NCBI GenBank assembly: GCA_016719785.1
Contig: JADJYJ010000007.1
Span: 124,001 to 188,000 of the forward strand
Reading direction: 5' to 3'
From: Candidatus Amarolinea dominans
Lineage (GTDB): Bacteria > Chloroflexota > Anaerolineae > SSC4 > Amarolineaceae
DNA length: 64,000 nt
Part shown: in pieces, positions 32,480 to 41,826 of the stretch
Layout: every line of letters starts with the position of its first letter
Numbering within the stretch: the stretch's first letter is position 1
Notes under the pieces: model-generated
Told to the model about the DNA's origin: nothing
Database searches by the model: none
The model's input: only the letters and a program-made list of their open reading frames with translations
Translations under genes and position numbers: made by a program

Positions 32480-32756
32480 TGGAAAACCTCCCCGTCTTAA
32501 GCCGAAAATTGACTTGTTGACGCGTCGTAGCATGAATAGTCACCGGTATCATCGCAGTCTGTTCAGTCTCGTAAGGGATCATCACTAACACATCCTCAAT
32601 GCGCCCTATGGCGACCGACCGTCCGGTTTCGGTATCCAGATATCGCTCACTTGAGTATCTCACGATTGGTTCGATTTTCGCAAGATCAAACCCGCGCAAC
32701 CTGGCTCGATAGCGCACGTAATCTGTCCAGATTATCTCGCTTTGGGGCTCTGGCAT
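32472..32756 (-). CDS. Small protein paired with DUF2283, putative toxin
   Basis: 94 residues, starting MPEPQSEIIWTDYVRYRARL and ending QVNFRLKTGRF. Its middle (IVRYSSERYLDTETGRSVAI, VLVMIPYET) and its end (IHATTRQQVNFRL) resemble small DUF4258/BrnT-like RNase-fold toxins, where a final His and Arg are active. That assignment is tentative. The ATG at 32756 has GGGAG six bases upstream; a GTG at 32777 is in frame. It overlaps the DUF2283 gene. Confidence 0.6.
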   Translation of the reverse strand: MPEPQSEIIWTDYVRYRARLRGFDLAKIEPIVRYSSERYLDTETGRSVAIGRIEDVLVMIPYETEQTAMIPVTIHATTRQQVNFRLKTGRFSNE

Positions 32757-33096
32757 CGACAGCTCCCTGTCTGGCACGATCGCTGTGCTAAGGAACGAGA
32801 ATTTTTTAATTGTCTGGTTTAACGGCCCACGGGGTGGCTATGTTCGGACACTTATTTAATTCTCATTCCTAAATCTCTTGATTCGCTCTCACATCCACTG
32901 TTGCAGCATCTTATCACGGAATCAGGAAATCTTCAACCCCTGCGTGATCTCACGCTGAATTCTCGGTGAGTGGCTTCTGCAAACCTGCACCCAATGCGAA
33001 ATGCCCCTATTCACACCCGTCAGATTGACTTTGCTTTGCGCTGTGCTAGAATACATCATCTTGATGTGAATTCTTACCCGCAGTGAGGTTCGATCT
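32757..33096. other. Intergenic region between the DUF2283 pair and malQ
   Basis: About 340 bases without a credible gene. It is AT-richer in its first half. It holds the malQ promoter near its 3' end and must also contain the promoter of the minus-strand pair, which I could not place. Confidence 0.6.
33025..33052 (+). promoter_or_regulatory. Probable promoter of malQ
   Basis: TTGACT (33025-33030), a 16-base spacer, and TAGAAT (33047-33052), followed by a 40-base leader with GAGG near the ATG at 33097. Confidence 0.6.
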
Positions 33097-34644
33097 ATGC
33101 GTTTTCCGCGTTCCAGTGGTGTCTTGTTGCACCCCACGTCATTTCCCGGCCCTTACGGCATCGGCGACCTGGGCGATGCTGCCATCGAATGGATCGAGTT
33201 CCTGGCCCGGCATGGTCAACAACTCTGGCAGGTTTTCCCCCTTGGCCCCACCGGCTACGGCGACTCACCCTATCAATGCTTCTCGGCCTTTGCCGGCAAC
33301 CCGCTCCTGATCAGCCCCGATCGTCTGCTGGCGGCCGGTCTGCTCGACGCCGATGATCTGGCTGACGTGCCGGCGTTCCCGGCCCAGTCCATTGATTTTG
33401 GCGGGGTCATTGCCTGGAAAATGACCCTGCTCGCCACGGCTTTCGACCATTTCCGGGCGCGGGCCACGGCCGCCGATCGCGCCGCGCTCGACGCGTGGTG
33501 CGCTGAAAATGCCGCCTGGCTCGACGACTACGCGCTGTTCATGGCGGTCAAGAGCGCGCATGGCGGCGCCAACTGGAGTACCTGGACACGTGACATCGCC
33601 ACCCGGCAGCCCGCGGCGTTGACCGCCTGGCGCCGGCGGGCGGCTGCGCAGGTCGCGCTGCAAAAATTCATGCAGTTTGTCTTCTTCCAGCAGTGGGCCG
33701 CGGTCAAGGCCGCAGCCAACGCGCAGGGGATTCGCATCATTGGCGACATTCCCATTTTCGTCGCCTATGACAGCGCCGACGCCTGGGCCAACCCGGAATT
33801 GTTCTATTTCGATGAAAACGGCCAGCCGGAGATCGTGGCTGGCGTGCCGCCCGACTATTTCAGCGAGACCGGCCAACTGTGGGGCAATCCGCTCTATCGC
33901 TGGGATGTCATGCAAGCGCGCGGCTATGATTGGTGGCTGGCGCGTATCCAGGCCACCCTGCGCGTGGTAGACATCATCCGCATTGATCACTTCCGTGGCT
34001 TCGAGGCCTACTGGGCGGTGCCCTTTGGCGAACCAACGGCCGTCAACGGTGAATGGCGCAAGGCGCCGGGCGCCGATCTCTTCAAGACGGTACGCGCGCG
34101 CCTGGGAGACCTGCCCATCATCGCCGAAGACCTGGGTTTCATCACGCCGGAGGTGTGCGCCCTGCGCGACGATTTCGGTCTGCCAGGGATGCGCATCGTG
34201 CAGTTTGCCTTCAGCTCTGGCCCGGAGGACCCCTTCCTGCCGCACAATTATGTGCATAACGCCGCGGTCTACACCGGCACCCATGACAACGACACCAGTG
34301 TCGGCTGGTACCGGCATAGCTCAACCGTGGAAGAACGCGACTTTGCCCGGCGTTACCTGGCGCGCGATGGCGATGACATCGCCTGGGATTTCATCAGGGT
34401 GGCCTGGGCATCCGTGGCCGACATGGCGCTGACACCGCTGCAAGACCTGCTCAGCCTTGACTCGGAGGCGCGTATGAACTTTCCCGGCCGCCCCAGCGGC
34501 AACTGGGGTTGGCGCTATCAGGCTGACGATTTGAGTGCTGAACTTGGCAACCGCCTGCTGGAACTGACCTACCTCTACCGGCGCCTGTCACCGCAGCCGG
34601 AGAAAGAGGACACAGAAGATACGGCTGAAACGATCGAAGATTGA
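33097..34644 (+). CDS. malQ: 4-alpha-glucanotransferase (amylomaltase, GH77)
   Basis: 515 residues, the bacterial amylomaltase length. RSSGVLLHPTSFPGPYGIGDLG is the family N-terminus (shown here to its first 20 or so residues only as a landmark). IIRIDHFRGFEAYW places the nucleophile at about D297, IIAEDLG the acid/base at about E344, and YTGTHDNDT the third carboxylate at about D397. These positions closely parallel the characterised Thermus enzyme. It transfers maltooligosaccharide segments between glucans in glycogen/maltodextrin metabolism. It is cytoplasmic. The C-terminal tail is short and acidic. It has its own promoter; neighbours are not glycan genes. Confidence 0.96.
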   Translation: MRFPRSSGVLLHPTSFPGPYGIGDLGDAAIEWIEFLARHGQQLWQVFPLGPTGYGDSPYQCFSAFAGNPLLISPDRLLAAGLLDADDLADVPAFPAQSIDFGGVIAWKMTLLATAFDHFRARATAADRAALDAWCAENAAWLDDYALFMAVKSAHGGANWSTWTRDIATRQPAALTAWRRRAAAQVALQKFMQFVFFQQWAAVKAAANAQGIRIIGDIPIFVAYDSADAWANPELFYFDENGQPEIVAGVPPDYFSETGQLWGNPLYRWDVMQARGYDWWLARIQATLRVVDIIRIDHFRGFEAYWAVPFGEPTAVNGEWRKAPGADLFKTVRARLGDLPIIAEDLGFITPEVCALRDDFGLPGMRIVQFAFSSGPEDPFLPHNYVHNAAVYTGTHDNDTSVGWYRHSSTVEERDFARRYLARDGDDIAWDFIRVAWASVADMALTPLQDLLSLDSEARMNFPGRPSGNWGWRYQADDLSAELGNRLLELTYLYRRLSPQPEKEDTEDTAETIED

Positions 34645-34684
34645 TGTAACTGCCCAGGCTCCGGCGCCGACAACGGCCACATAG

Positions 34685-35482
34685 TCAAAGGTTGAGTTCA
34701 ACCCAGGCCGGCTCATCGCTGCGGGAGCCAACGATGCTGAATGCGATGGGGCCATGCGCGCCAGCGATGATCCATTGCCCCGGCCGATGGATGTGGCCAC
34801 TGACGACCTGCGTGACTTTGCTGCTTTGCCGCACCAGTTGCCCCAGCGTGAAGTTCGCCATATAGGCGCTGAGCAGGCTCCAGAATGCGCTCTGAGGACG
34901 TTGGGGCACCGATTCGGCAAAGATCGGCCAGTGGGTGATGACCACGATCTGACGCACGGCCGCGTCGGCCTCCAGGGCCGCCAGACGACGGGCGAAACCA
35001 CGCTGCAGATAGCGCGCCATGGCCACATCGCTCCACGGCCAATCAACGTAGTCGGCGTCGTGTGTGACCAGGCGCTTCAGCGCCCGGTACTCGTTGGCCA
35101 CATAGGGCAGGTGCGGCGCCCGTGCGGAGTAATCATACCAACCCATCGTGCCGCAGATGCCGATGCCCTGGATGACGAGGTTTTGGTCCTCCAGCCAGAC
35201 AAAGCCTTCTTGCCGCGCAGCGTGCGGAAGCTGCACCTGCCAGAGATCGCGACTGTGGAATTCGCCCCGGTAAACATCATGGTTGCCGGCGATGAGCAGG
35301 CGCGGGCAGGCGAAATCACGAAAGAGCTGCAGACCGCGCTGAAAAAGCCGCAGCGGATGGCCCACATCACCGGCCACGATCAGGCAATCAGGCCGCCGGG
35401 CGCTCGCCCGTTGCGCAAAGTCGAGGTAGGCTGCACGCTGGGCTGGCCGATAGTGCAGGTCAGCCGTGACAAGAATGCGCAT
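34685..35482 (-). CDS. Calcineurin-like metallophosphoesterase
   Basis: 265 residues. The five metal-binding blocks are visible: TADLHY (DxH), IVAGDVG (GD), IAGNHDVY (GNHD), VITHWP (TH-type) and VSGHIHRP (GHxH). The fold hydrolyses phosphodiesters or phosphomonoesters with two metal ions; the substrate is unknown. It is cytoplasmic. It converges with malQ (40-base gap) and precedes, 30 bases away, no gene of related function. Confidence 0.85.
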   Translation of the reverse strand: MRILVTADLHYRPAQRAAYLDFAQRASARRPDCLIVAGDVGHPLRLFQRGLQLFRDFACPRLLIAGNHDVYRGEFHSRDLWQVQLPHAARQEGFVWLEDQNLVIQGIGICGTMGWYDYSARAPHLPYVANEYRALKRLVTHDADYVDWPWSDVAMARYLQRGFARRLAALEADAAVRQIVVITHWPIFAESVPQRPQSAFWSLLSAYMANFTLGQLVRQSSKVTQVVSGHIHRPGQWIIAGAHGPIAFSIVGSRSDEPAWVELNL

Positions 35483-35512
35483 GGAATGATCGGTTCCTCG
35501 GCGGGCGTCGGG

Positions 35513-35911
35513 TCACCCCGACGCGTGGACGTGTTCCGGTTTGATCTTGTAGATCACGCGCACCTCGCCGGGCTGGTGGTTGAAGCGACGACCGGCGCCG
35601 GTGTATTTTTCGGCCAGCGTATCAATGTGGGCGTCCGCGCCTTCGGTCGTGATCTCGACCACCGGCCCCCGAATTTGCAGGTAGCGATACGGGTTTTGTG
35701 GATCCACGATGTTCAGGGCCACATAGGGACGGGCACGCATGTTGCGATCCTTGACGCGCCCCTGGGCCGAGTTGACCCGCACATACTCACCCTCCACATC
35801 GAACCAGACCGGCGTCACCTGCGGGGTGCCGTCATCCATGCTGGTCGCCAGGTTGGCGAGCGCTCGTGCGGTGAGCAAATCCAGATGCGTGCTGGGAATT
35901 GTTGTCGTCAT
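35513..35911 (-). CDS. PPOX-class flavin/F420-binding protein
   Basis: 132 residues in the split-barrel pyridoxamine-5'-phosphate-oxidase fold: LATSMDDGTPQVTPVWFDVE, then VRVNSAQGRVKDRNMRARP and YLQIRGPVVEIT. The KDRNMRARP stretch and overall size are those of Rv1155-like F420-dependent oxidoreductases. The cofactor (F420 or FMN) is not certain. The ATG is at 35911. It is followed 30 bases on by the metallophosphoesterase gene on the same strand. Confidence 0.82.
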   Translation of the reverse strand: MTTTIPSTHLDLLTARALANLATSMDDGTPQVTPVWFDVEGEYVRVNSAQGRVKDRNMRARPYVALNIVDPQNPYRYLQIRGPVVEITTEGADAHIDTLAEKYTGAGRRFNHQPGEVRVIYKIKPEHVHASG

Positions 35912-36019
35912 GTTCTTTCTCCGTAGGGCTTGTCAGGAAACATCTTTCTGTTGCTTGTCGCTAACGGTCAGCGTTCTGCATGAGACGCCGGCCGATCGTT
36001 TTTTGTCACCCAGGTACAG

Positions 36020-37192
36020 ATGACCATCTATCTTGATATGTCAGCCGCCATCAACGGCAAGGCCGGCCTGGGGCGCTACGCCGCCACGTTGGCCGATCAT
36101 CTCTCGCCGCTGCTGGGCGAGCGCCTGGCGTTTTTCTACAATCGGGCCGGTGCATCAGGCACGGTCAGGCTGCCTGGCGCGGGCACAGCACATCAGGCTC
36201 GGCACGTTCGTCTTGGATATAAGCCCTGGCGCCTGGCGGTCTGGCTGGGACAGATGGCGGGGATCGGTTTCGACCGCCTGCTGCCCGCGGCTGAATTATA
36301 TCACGCTACCGAGCATTTGCTGATGCCGCTGCGCCAGGTGCCCAGCGTGCTCACCGTGCATGACTTGATCTACCGCCTGTTGCCGCAGCACCACAAGCGC
36401 CTGAACTACTGGTTTCTCAACGCGGCCATGCCGCTGTTTTGCCAGCGCGCCAACGCCCTGATTACCATCTCGGAAAACAGCAAGCGCGACCTGGTGCGAC
36501 TTTATGCGGTGACGCCGCAAAAGGTGCATGTCATCTACGAAGCGGCCGCGCCACACTTTCGCCCGCAGACACCGGAACGCATCACGGCCGTACGTGCGCG
36601 CTATCACCTGCCGGCGCACTACATGCTGACCGTCGGCACGATCGAACCGCGCAAGAACCTGGATCGCCTGCTGGATGCGCTGTTGATTCTGCGCCAATCG
36701 GGGTTGGATGCCCACCTGGTCATCGTTGGCAGCAAGGGCTGGCTGACGGAAGGCTTCTTTGCCCGCCTGGAGACGCTGCCGCAGCGCGAGGCAGTTCATC
36801 TGGCCGGCTTTGTGGCGGATGACGATTTGCCCGCGGTCTACGCAGGCGCGCGCCTGACGGTGCTGGCGTCGGTGTATGAAGGTTTTGGTCTGCCGGTGCT
36901 GGAGGGGATGGCCTGCGGGTCGCCGGTGGTGTGCAGCGGGACCGCGAGTTTGCCTGAACTGGGGAGTACGGCGGCTCGATATTTCGATCCCCTCACGGTT
37001 GCTGACATCGCGCAGACCCTGCAGCGAATATGGCAGGATGAGGAGGAGCGGCAAGCGATGCGTCAGGCGGGACTTGTGCGGGCCGCGCAATTCTCCTGGG
37101 CGCAGACCGCAGCGGCGACCCTGGAGGTGTATCAGCGTGTCATCGAGAGCCGCCGGGATGGGGCGTCAAAAGTAGAACGCCAAAGCATTTGA
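36020..37192 (+). CDS. Glycosyltransferase family 4 (GT-B fold)
   Basis: 390 residues. AINGKAGLGRYAATLA is the N-terminal loop of GT4 enzymes. LTVGTIEPRKNLDRLLDAL is the start of the C-terminal Rossmann domain, and VYEGFGLPVLEGMACGSPVV contains the EX7E motif that holds the nucleotide sugar. No membrane segment is obvious. It transfers a sugar from NDP-sugar to an unknown acceptor. The gene has its own start 109 bases downstream of a divergent gene. Its last codons contain the -35 box of the tRNA operon promoter. Confidence 0.9.
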   Translation: MTIYLDMSAAINGKAGLGRYAATLADHLSPLLGERLAFFYNRAGASGTVRLPGAGTAHQARHVRLGYKPWRLAVWLGQMAGIGFDRLLPAAELYHATEHLLMPLRQVPSVLTVHDLIYRLLPQHHKRLNYWFLNAAMPLFCQRANALITISENSKRDLVRLYAVTPQKVHVIYEAAAPHFRPQTPERITAVRARYHLPAHYMLTVGTIEPRKNLDRLLDALLILRQSGLDAHLVIVGSKGWLTEGFFARLETLPQREAVHLAGFVADDDLPAVYAGARLTVLASVYEGFGLPVLEGMACGSPVVCSGTASLPELGSTAARYFDPLTVADIAQTLQRIWQDEEERQAMRQAGLVRAAQFSWAQTAAATLEVYQRVIESRRDGASKVERQSI

Positions 37193-37216
37193 CAGTTCGT
37201 TTTCGTCTGGTATAAT
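37189..37216 (+). promoter_or_regulatory. Strong sigma-70-type promoter of the tRNA-tuf operon
   Basis: A consensus TTGACA (37189-37194), a 16-base spacer and a consensus TATAAT (37211-37216), 13 bases before the tRNA-Thr gene. The -35 box overlaps the stop codon of the glycosyltransferase. Confidence 0.9.
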
Positions 37217-37229
37217 ACCCGATTGCCAG

Positions 37230-37302
37230 GCCGACGTAGCTCAATCGGCAGAGCAACTCACTTGTAATGAGTAGGTTAGGAGTTCGATTCTCCTCGTCGG
37301 CT
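37230..37302 (+). tRNA. tRNA-Thr (anticodon TGT)
   Basis: A 73-base cloverleaf with acceptor GCCGACG/CGTCGGC, D-arm GCTC...GAGC, anticodon loop CTTGTAA and T-arm AGGAGTTCGATTCTCCT. CCA is not encoded. Confidence 0.96.
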
Positions 37303-37345
37303 CTCGTCGAGTCAGAGTGATTGAACGGCCGGTGTAAGTGAATAG

Positions 37346-37431
37346 GGGCGGATACCCAAGTGGCCAACGGGGGCTGACTGTAAATCAGCTGGCTGACGCC
37401 TTCGGAGGTTCGAATCCTTCTCCGCCCACCA
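37346..37431 (+). tRNA. tRNA-Tyr (anticodon GTA)
   Basis: Acceptor GGGCGGA/TCCGCCC, anticodon loop CTGTAAA, a long class II variable arm, discriminator A and an encoded CCA (37429-37431). Confidence 0.96.
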
Positions 37432-37470
37432 GATTAGAGGAGAGAGCGCACGCAGCTCTCTCCTCTACCT

Positions 37471-37546
37471 GCCCACGTAGCTCAGTCGGTAGAGCACGTT
37501 CTTGGTAAGAACGGGGTCACCAGTTCAAGTCTGGTCGTGGGCTCCA
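37471..37546 (+). tRNA. tRNA-Thr (anticodon GGT)
   Basis: Acceptor GCCCACG/CGTGGGC, anticodon loop TTGGTAA, T-arm CCAGTTCAAGTCTGG, discriminator T and an encoded CCA (37544-37546). Confidence 0.96.
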
Positions 37547-37613
37547 TAATAACATGCAGCGAGAAATGGACCTGGCGCCAGTGCTCGCAACGGATCAGGA
37601 GGCGTAGGATTTC

Positions 37614-38813
<1,200 letters not shown>

Positions 38814-38867
38814 GGACTTTGCGGTGGCTGCCTTGCCGGCGTCCACTGCCAGACGGGACACAAAATC

Positions 38868-39032
38868 ATGGCGAAAAAAGCGGTACGCACCGTAATTACG
38901 TTGGCCTGCACGGAGTGCAAAGAGCGCAATTACGTTTCGGAGAAAAATCGGCGCAACGACCAGGGGCGCATGGAGCTGGCTAAGTACTGCTCCCGTTGTC
39001 ACAAGCATACGCCCCATCGCGAGACGCGCTAG
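38868..39032 (+). CDS. rpmG: 50S ribosomal protein L33
   Basis: 54 residues beginning MAKKAVRTVITLACTECKER. Two CxxC pairs (C14/C17 and C41/C44) mark the zinc-binding form of L33. The ATG at 38868 is 54 bases after tuf. It is a large-subunit protein near the E site. Confidence 0.96.
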   Translation: MAKKAVRTVITLACTECKERNYVSEKNRRNDQGRMELAKYCSRCHKHTPHRETR

Positions 39033-39044
39033 GGGAGCCGGAAG

Positions 39045-39080
39045 AACCGGGTTTCCGACGCATCACGAAACCCGGTTTTT
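39045..39080 (+). terminator. Rho-independent terminator after rpmG
   Basis: Stem AACCGGGTTTC (39045-39055) / GAAACCCGGTT (39067-39077) with an 11-base loop and a run of five T. Confidence 0.88.
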
Positions 39081-39116
39081 CAGCAGCTTCAGGATGTGTT
39101 GTCGCTTCGTTTACGA

Positions 39117-39189
39117 AGGCCAGTAGCTCAATAGGTAGAGCATCGCTCTCCAAAAGCGAGGGTTGCGGGTTCAAGTCCTGCCTGGCCTG
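39117..39189 (+). tRNA. tRNA-Trp (anticodon CCA)
   Basis: Acceptor AGGCCAG/CTGGCCT, anticodon loop CTCCAAA, T-arm GCGGGTTCAAGTCCTGC, discriminator G. CCA is not encoded. Confidence 0.96.
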
Positions 39190-39295
39190 CCTAAGTCACT
39201 CTTGTTGAGTGTATCGAGACACCACCTCTGTTCCGATCAGTATCTGGCGGAGACTGGTGTCTTGATCTGTAAGAGGCCTGTGATATCGCAACGAT

Positions 39296-39523
39296 GTGAG
39301 AAGATTTGTGAATAAACCTGTGACAGTCAACTTAAAAGAGAACCCGCTGATCAAATACTTCAAGGACACGCGGGCCGAGTTGCGCAAAGTGACCTGGCCG
39401 ACGCGTGAGGAAGCCACTAACCTGACAGTCGTCGTGCTGGCGGTGACTTTCTCGATGGCGTTGATCCTGGGAGCGGTGGACTTCATATTTGCCCAGTTTT
39501 TCCGCCTGTTGGTCGGTGGCTGA
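39296..39523 (+). CDS. secE: Preprotein translocase subunit SecE
   Basis: 75 residues. FKDTRAELRKVTWPTREEA is the conserved amphipathic helix of SecE. It is followed by one membrane helix (VVVLAVTFSMALILGAVDFIF). SecE clamps SecY in the membrane. The start is uncertain: GTG at 39296 or GTG at 39308, neither with a strong ribosome site. Position before nusG is the universal order. Confidence 0.95.
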   Translation: MRRFVNKPVTVNLKENPLIKYFKDTRAELRKVTWPTREEATNLTVVVLAVTFSMALILGAVDFIFAQFFRLLVGG

Positions 39524-39569
39524 TTCTGTCTGACACAGTTGACCAGGGCACCAAGGTGTGGACCACGCG

Positions 39570-40202
39570 ATGTTGCTAGATTACCTAGATGAACTGAACT
39601 TGGACGATGAACCGGTCACCCGGTCCGCTGTCGCGGCCGGCGAAGGCGAGACTGCGGCGACAGAACCAGCGGCAGAGCGCTTCTGGTACGTCATCCACAG
39701 CTATTCCGGCTACGAGAACAAGGTTAAGAAAAACCTTGAGCACCGCGCCGCTTCGATGCATGATGTGGGCGGAGATCGTATCTATCAGGTGATCGTTCCG
39801 ACCGAAGAGGAAGTGGAACTCAAGGACGGCAAACGCCGTACCATCGAGCGCCGGGTTTTTCCGGGCTACATCCTGGTTGACATGATCATGGATGAAGATT
39901 CGTGGTACGTCGTGCGCAACACCCCTGGGGTGACCGGCTTCGTCGGCATGGGCAACAAACCAACCGCCCTGAGCCAGGAAGAAGTGGACAAGATCATGCG
40001 CCGCATCGAGGATGTGGCGCCCAAGATCAAGATCAGCTTCAAGATCGGCCAGAAAGTGCGCCTTGTGGGTGGGCCGTTTGCCGATTTCACTGGCGCCGTG
40101 GACGAAATCTCACTGGAAAAAGGCAAGGCGCGTGTCATGGTGTCGTTCTTTGGCCGGGAAACACCGGTTGAAGTTGACTTCCTACAGCTTGAAAAAGTTT
40201 GA
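39570..40202 (+). CDS. nusG: Transcription termination/antitermination protein NusG
   Basis: 210 residues. An acidic N-terminal extension of about 35 residues precedes the NGN domain (RFWYVIHSYSGYENKVKKNL, FPGYILVDM, VRNTPGVTGFVG). The C-terminal KOW domain reads KIGQKVRLVGGPFADFTGAV. NusG couples RNA polymerase to ribosomes and Rho. The ATG at 39570 is preferred because AAGGTG lies 11 bases upstream; the in-frame GTG at 39558 overlaps that site. The gene is followed by a terminator at 40244. Confidence 0.96.
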   Translation: MLLDYLDELNLDDEPVTRSAVAAGEGETAATEPAAERFWYVIHSYSGYENKVKKNLEHRAASMHDVGGDRIYQVIVPTEEEVELKDGKRRTIERRVFPGYILVDMIMDEDSWYVVRNTPGVTGFVGMGNKPTALSQEEVDKIMRRIEDVAPKIKISFKIGQKVRLVGGPFADFTGAVDEISLEKGKARVMVSFFGRETPVEVDFLQLEKV

Positions 40203-40243
40203 CGTCCGGGTGATGGCATAGCGCACGAGCCATAAGGGAACGA

Positions 40244-40281
40244 GGTGCGGCCCACTGTGATGGGCGCCGCACCTTTGTTTT
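40244..40281 (+). terminator. Terminator after nusG
   Basis: Stem GGTGCGG...CCCA / TGGG...CCGCACC (40244-40273) with a two-base bulge, followed by TTTGTTTT. It separates secE-nusG from rplK-rplA. TTGACA occurs just after it (twice), so a new promoter for rplK probably lies at 40280-40330, without a convincing -10 box. Confidence 0.8.
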
Positions 40282-40363
40282 GACAGACGGTTTTTCTTGA
40301 CAACAGTCTTGACAAGCACGTAGTAGGAAAGGGTTTGTTGAAAGGAAGTCGAAAGGAAGTCGC

Positions 40364-40789
40364 ATGGCGAAAAAAGTCAAAGCAATCGTTAAGCTCCAAC
40401 TGAACGCCGGCAAGGCGAACCCGGCGCCGCCGGTGGGACCGGCGCTTGGTCAACACGGTGTCAACCTGATGGCCTTCTGCAAGGAGTACAACGCGCGTAC
40501 CGCTGCCCAAACCGGCATGATCATCCCGGTGGAAATTACCGTCTTTCAGGACAATTCGTTTACGTTTGTCACGAAGACACCACCGGCGGCCGATCTCCTG
40601 AAGAAGGCAGCCAATGTGGCCAAAGGCTCGGCTACGCCGAACAGCAAGGCCAGCGGCAAAATTACGCGCACCCAACTGCGTGAAATCGCCGAAACCAAGA
40701 TGAAAGACCTGAACGCCAATGATCTGGCGGCTGCCATGAAGATGATCGAAGGCACCGCGCAGAGCATGGGTATCACGGTTGTCGAATAA
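40364..40789 (+). CDS. rplK: 50S ribosomal protein L11
   Basis: 141 residues, the canonical length. LQLNAGKANPAPPVGPALGQ is the conserved N-terminal signature and the C-terminal RNA-binding domain ends EGTAQSMGITVVE. L11 forms the GTPase-associated centre with 23S rRNA. The repeated GAAAGGAAGTCG just before the ATG gives the ribosome site. It is in an operon with rplA. Confidence 0.98.
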   Translation: MAKKVKAIVKLQLNAGKANPAPPVGPALGQHGVNLMAFCKEYNARTAAQTGMIIPVEITVFQDNSFTFVTKTPPAADLLKKAANVAKGSATPNSKASGKITRTQLREIAETKMKDLNANDLAAAMKMIEGTAQSMGITVVE

Positions 40790-40846
40790 TCCATTGTCAC
40801 ACGTGGGAGAAGAAGACCTCTTCGCTTGCACCACAGGAGTCTCAAT

Positions 40847-41563
40847 ATGCCTAAGCACGGAAAGAAATACATCGCCGCGGCGGCCAAAGTAGATCGCAAT
40901 CAGTATTACACGCCGCAGGATGCCATCAACCTGGCCAAAGAAACAGCCTTTGCCAAGTTCGATTCCACAGTCGAAATTCATCTGCGTATGGGTGTTGATC
41001 CGCGCCACGCCGATCAGCAAGTCCGTGGCGTTGTGGTCATGCCAGCCGGTAGCGGCAAGCAGGTACGCATCCTCGCCTTTGCCGATGGTGACGGGGCGCG
41101 CTTCGCCTCCGAAGCCGGTGCTGATTTCGTCGGCGCCGATGACATGATCAAGAAGATCCAGGATGGCTGGCTTGACTTCGACCTGGTGTTGGCGACACCC
41201 CAGGTCATGGGCAAGGTTGGCCGTCTCGGCAAGATTCTCGGCCCGCGTGGTCTGATGCCCAGCCCGAAAACCGGCAGCATTGTGCAGCCCGAAGACCTGC
41301 CGCGCGTCATCAAAGAAGCGCGCCAGGGCCGTGTGGAGTTTCGCGTGGACAAGACGTCCAACATTCATATGCCGGTGGGCAAGACCAGCTTTACGCCTGA
41401 CCAATTGCTCGAAAACTTGTCGGCCATCATGGACGCGATTGTGCGCGCCAAGCCGGCTGCGGCCAAGGGCATCTATGTCCGCCGCGTCACGTTGACAACA
41501 ACCATGGGCCCCGGTATTCGCATGGACGCCAACCTGGCCTCCAGTCTGAAACCGACAGCCTGA
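40847..41563 (+). CDS. rplA: 50S ribosomal protein L1
   Basis: 238 residues beginning MPKHGKKY. GPRGLMPSPKTGSI is the L1 signature, and FRVDKTSNIHMPVGKTSF precedes the C-terminal region. L1 binds 23S rRNA at the stalk and can repress its own operon. The ATG at 40847 has AGGAG eight bases upstream; an in-frame extension to 40826 is unlikely. Confidence 0.98.
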   Translation: MPKHGKKYIAAAAKVDRNQYYTPQDAINLAKETAFAKFDSTVEIHLRMGVDPRHADQQVRGVVVMPAGSGKQVRILAFADGDGARFASEAGADFVGADDMIKKIQDGWLDFDLVLATPQVMGKVGRLGKILGPRGLMPSPKTGSIVQPEDLPRVIKEARQGRVEFRVDKTSNIHMPVGKTSFTPDQLLENLSAIMDAIVRAKPAAAKGIYVRRVTLTTTMGPGIRMDANLASSLKPTA

Positions 41564-41589
41564 TTCTTTTACGAATCCTAACGCATGAG

Positions 41590-41743
41590 CCGATGACCGC
41601 AGGTAGTTGTGTGCTTGCCAGCCAAGCCAAACGTAAACCCTGCTGAGGCGAAGCTGCACGTCAATGAATCCTGCACTCTCTGCCCTGCACAGAGAGCGCC
41701 CGGGTTTGTGCGCCTTCGTGTCCTGCGGCACGAAGGTTTTTTT
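41590..41743 (+). ncRNA. Ribosomal protein L10 leader (autoregulatory 5' UTR of rplJL)
   Basis: The 263 bases between rplA and rplJ carry no gene. GACCGCAGGTAG at 41594 and CCCTGCTGAGGC at 41638 form the long-range stem and conserved CCTGC(C/T)GAGG kink-turn-like segment that the L10(L12)4 complex binds. The leader closes with the terminator at 41713-41743. Excess L10 should bind and reduce rplJL expression. Confidence 0.7.
41713..41743 (+). terminator. Attenuator-type terminator in the L10 leader
   Basis: Stem CCTTCGTG (41713-41720) / CACGAAGG (41729-41736), loop TCCTGCGG, then seven T. It lies about 85 bases before rplJ, so it may attenuate rplJL or simply end rplA transcripts. Confidence 0.88.
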
Positions 41744-41826
41744 GTTGATAGCAGGCCATGCCTGGCGCGATGCGTATCGTTGCACCGGCCATGGCCATGA
41801 TGTAATCGTGAGAGGGGGTGACTCGA

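Noticed and set aside
39866..41785. Long minus-strand open frame opposite nusG-rplK-rplA
   Set aside because: It runs antisense to three certain housekeeping genes and shows no recognisable domain.
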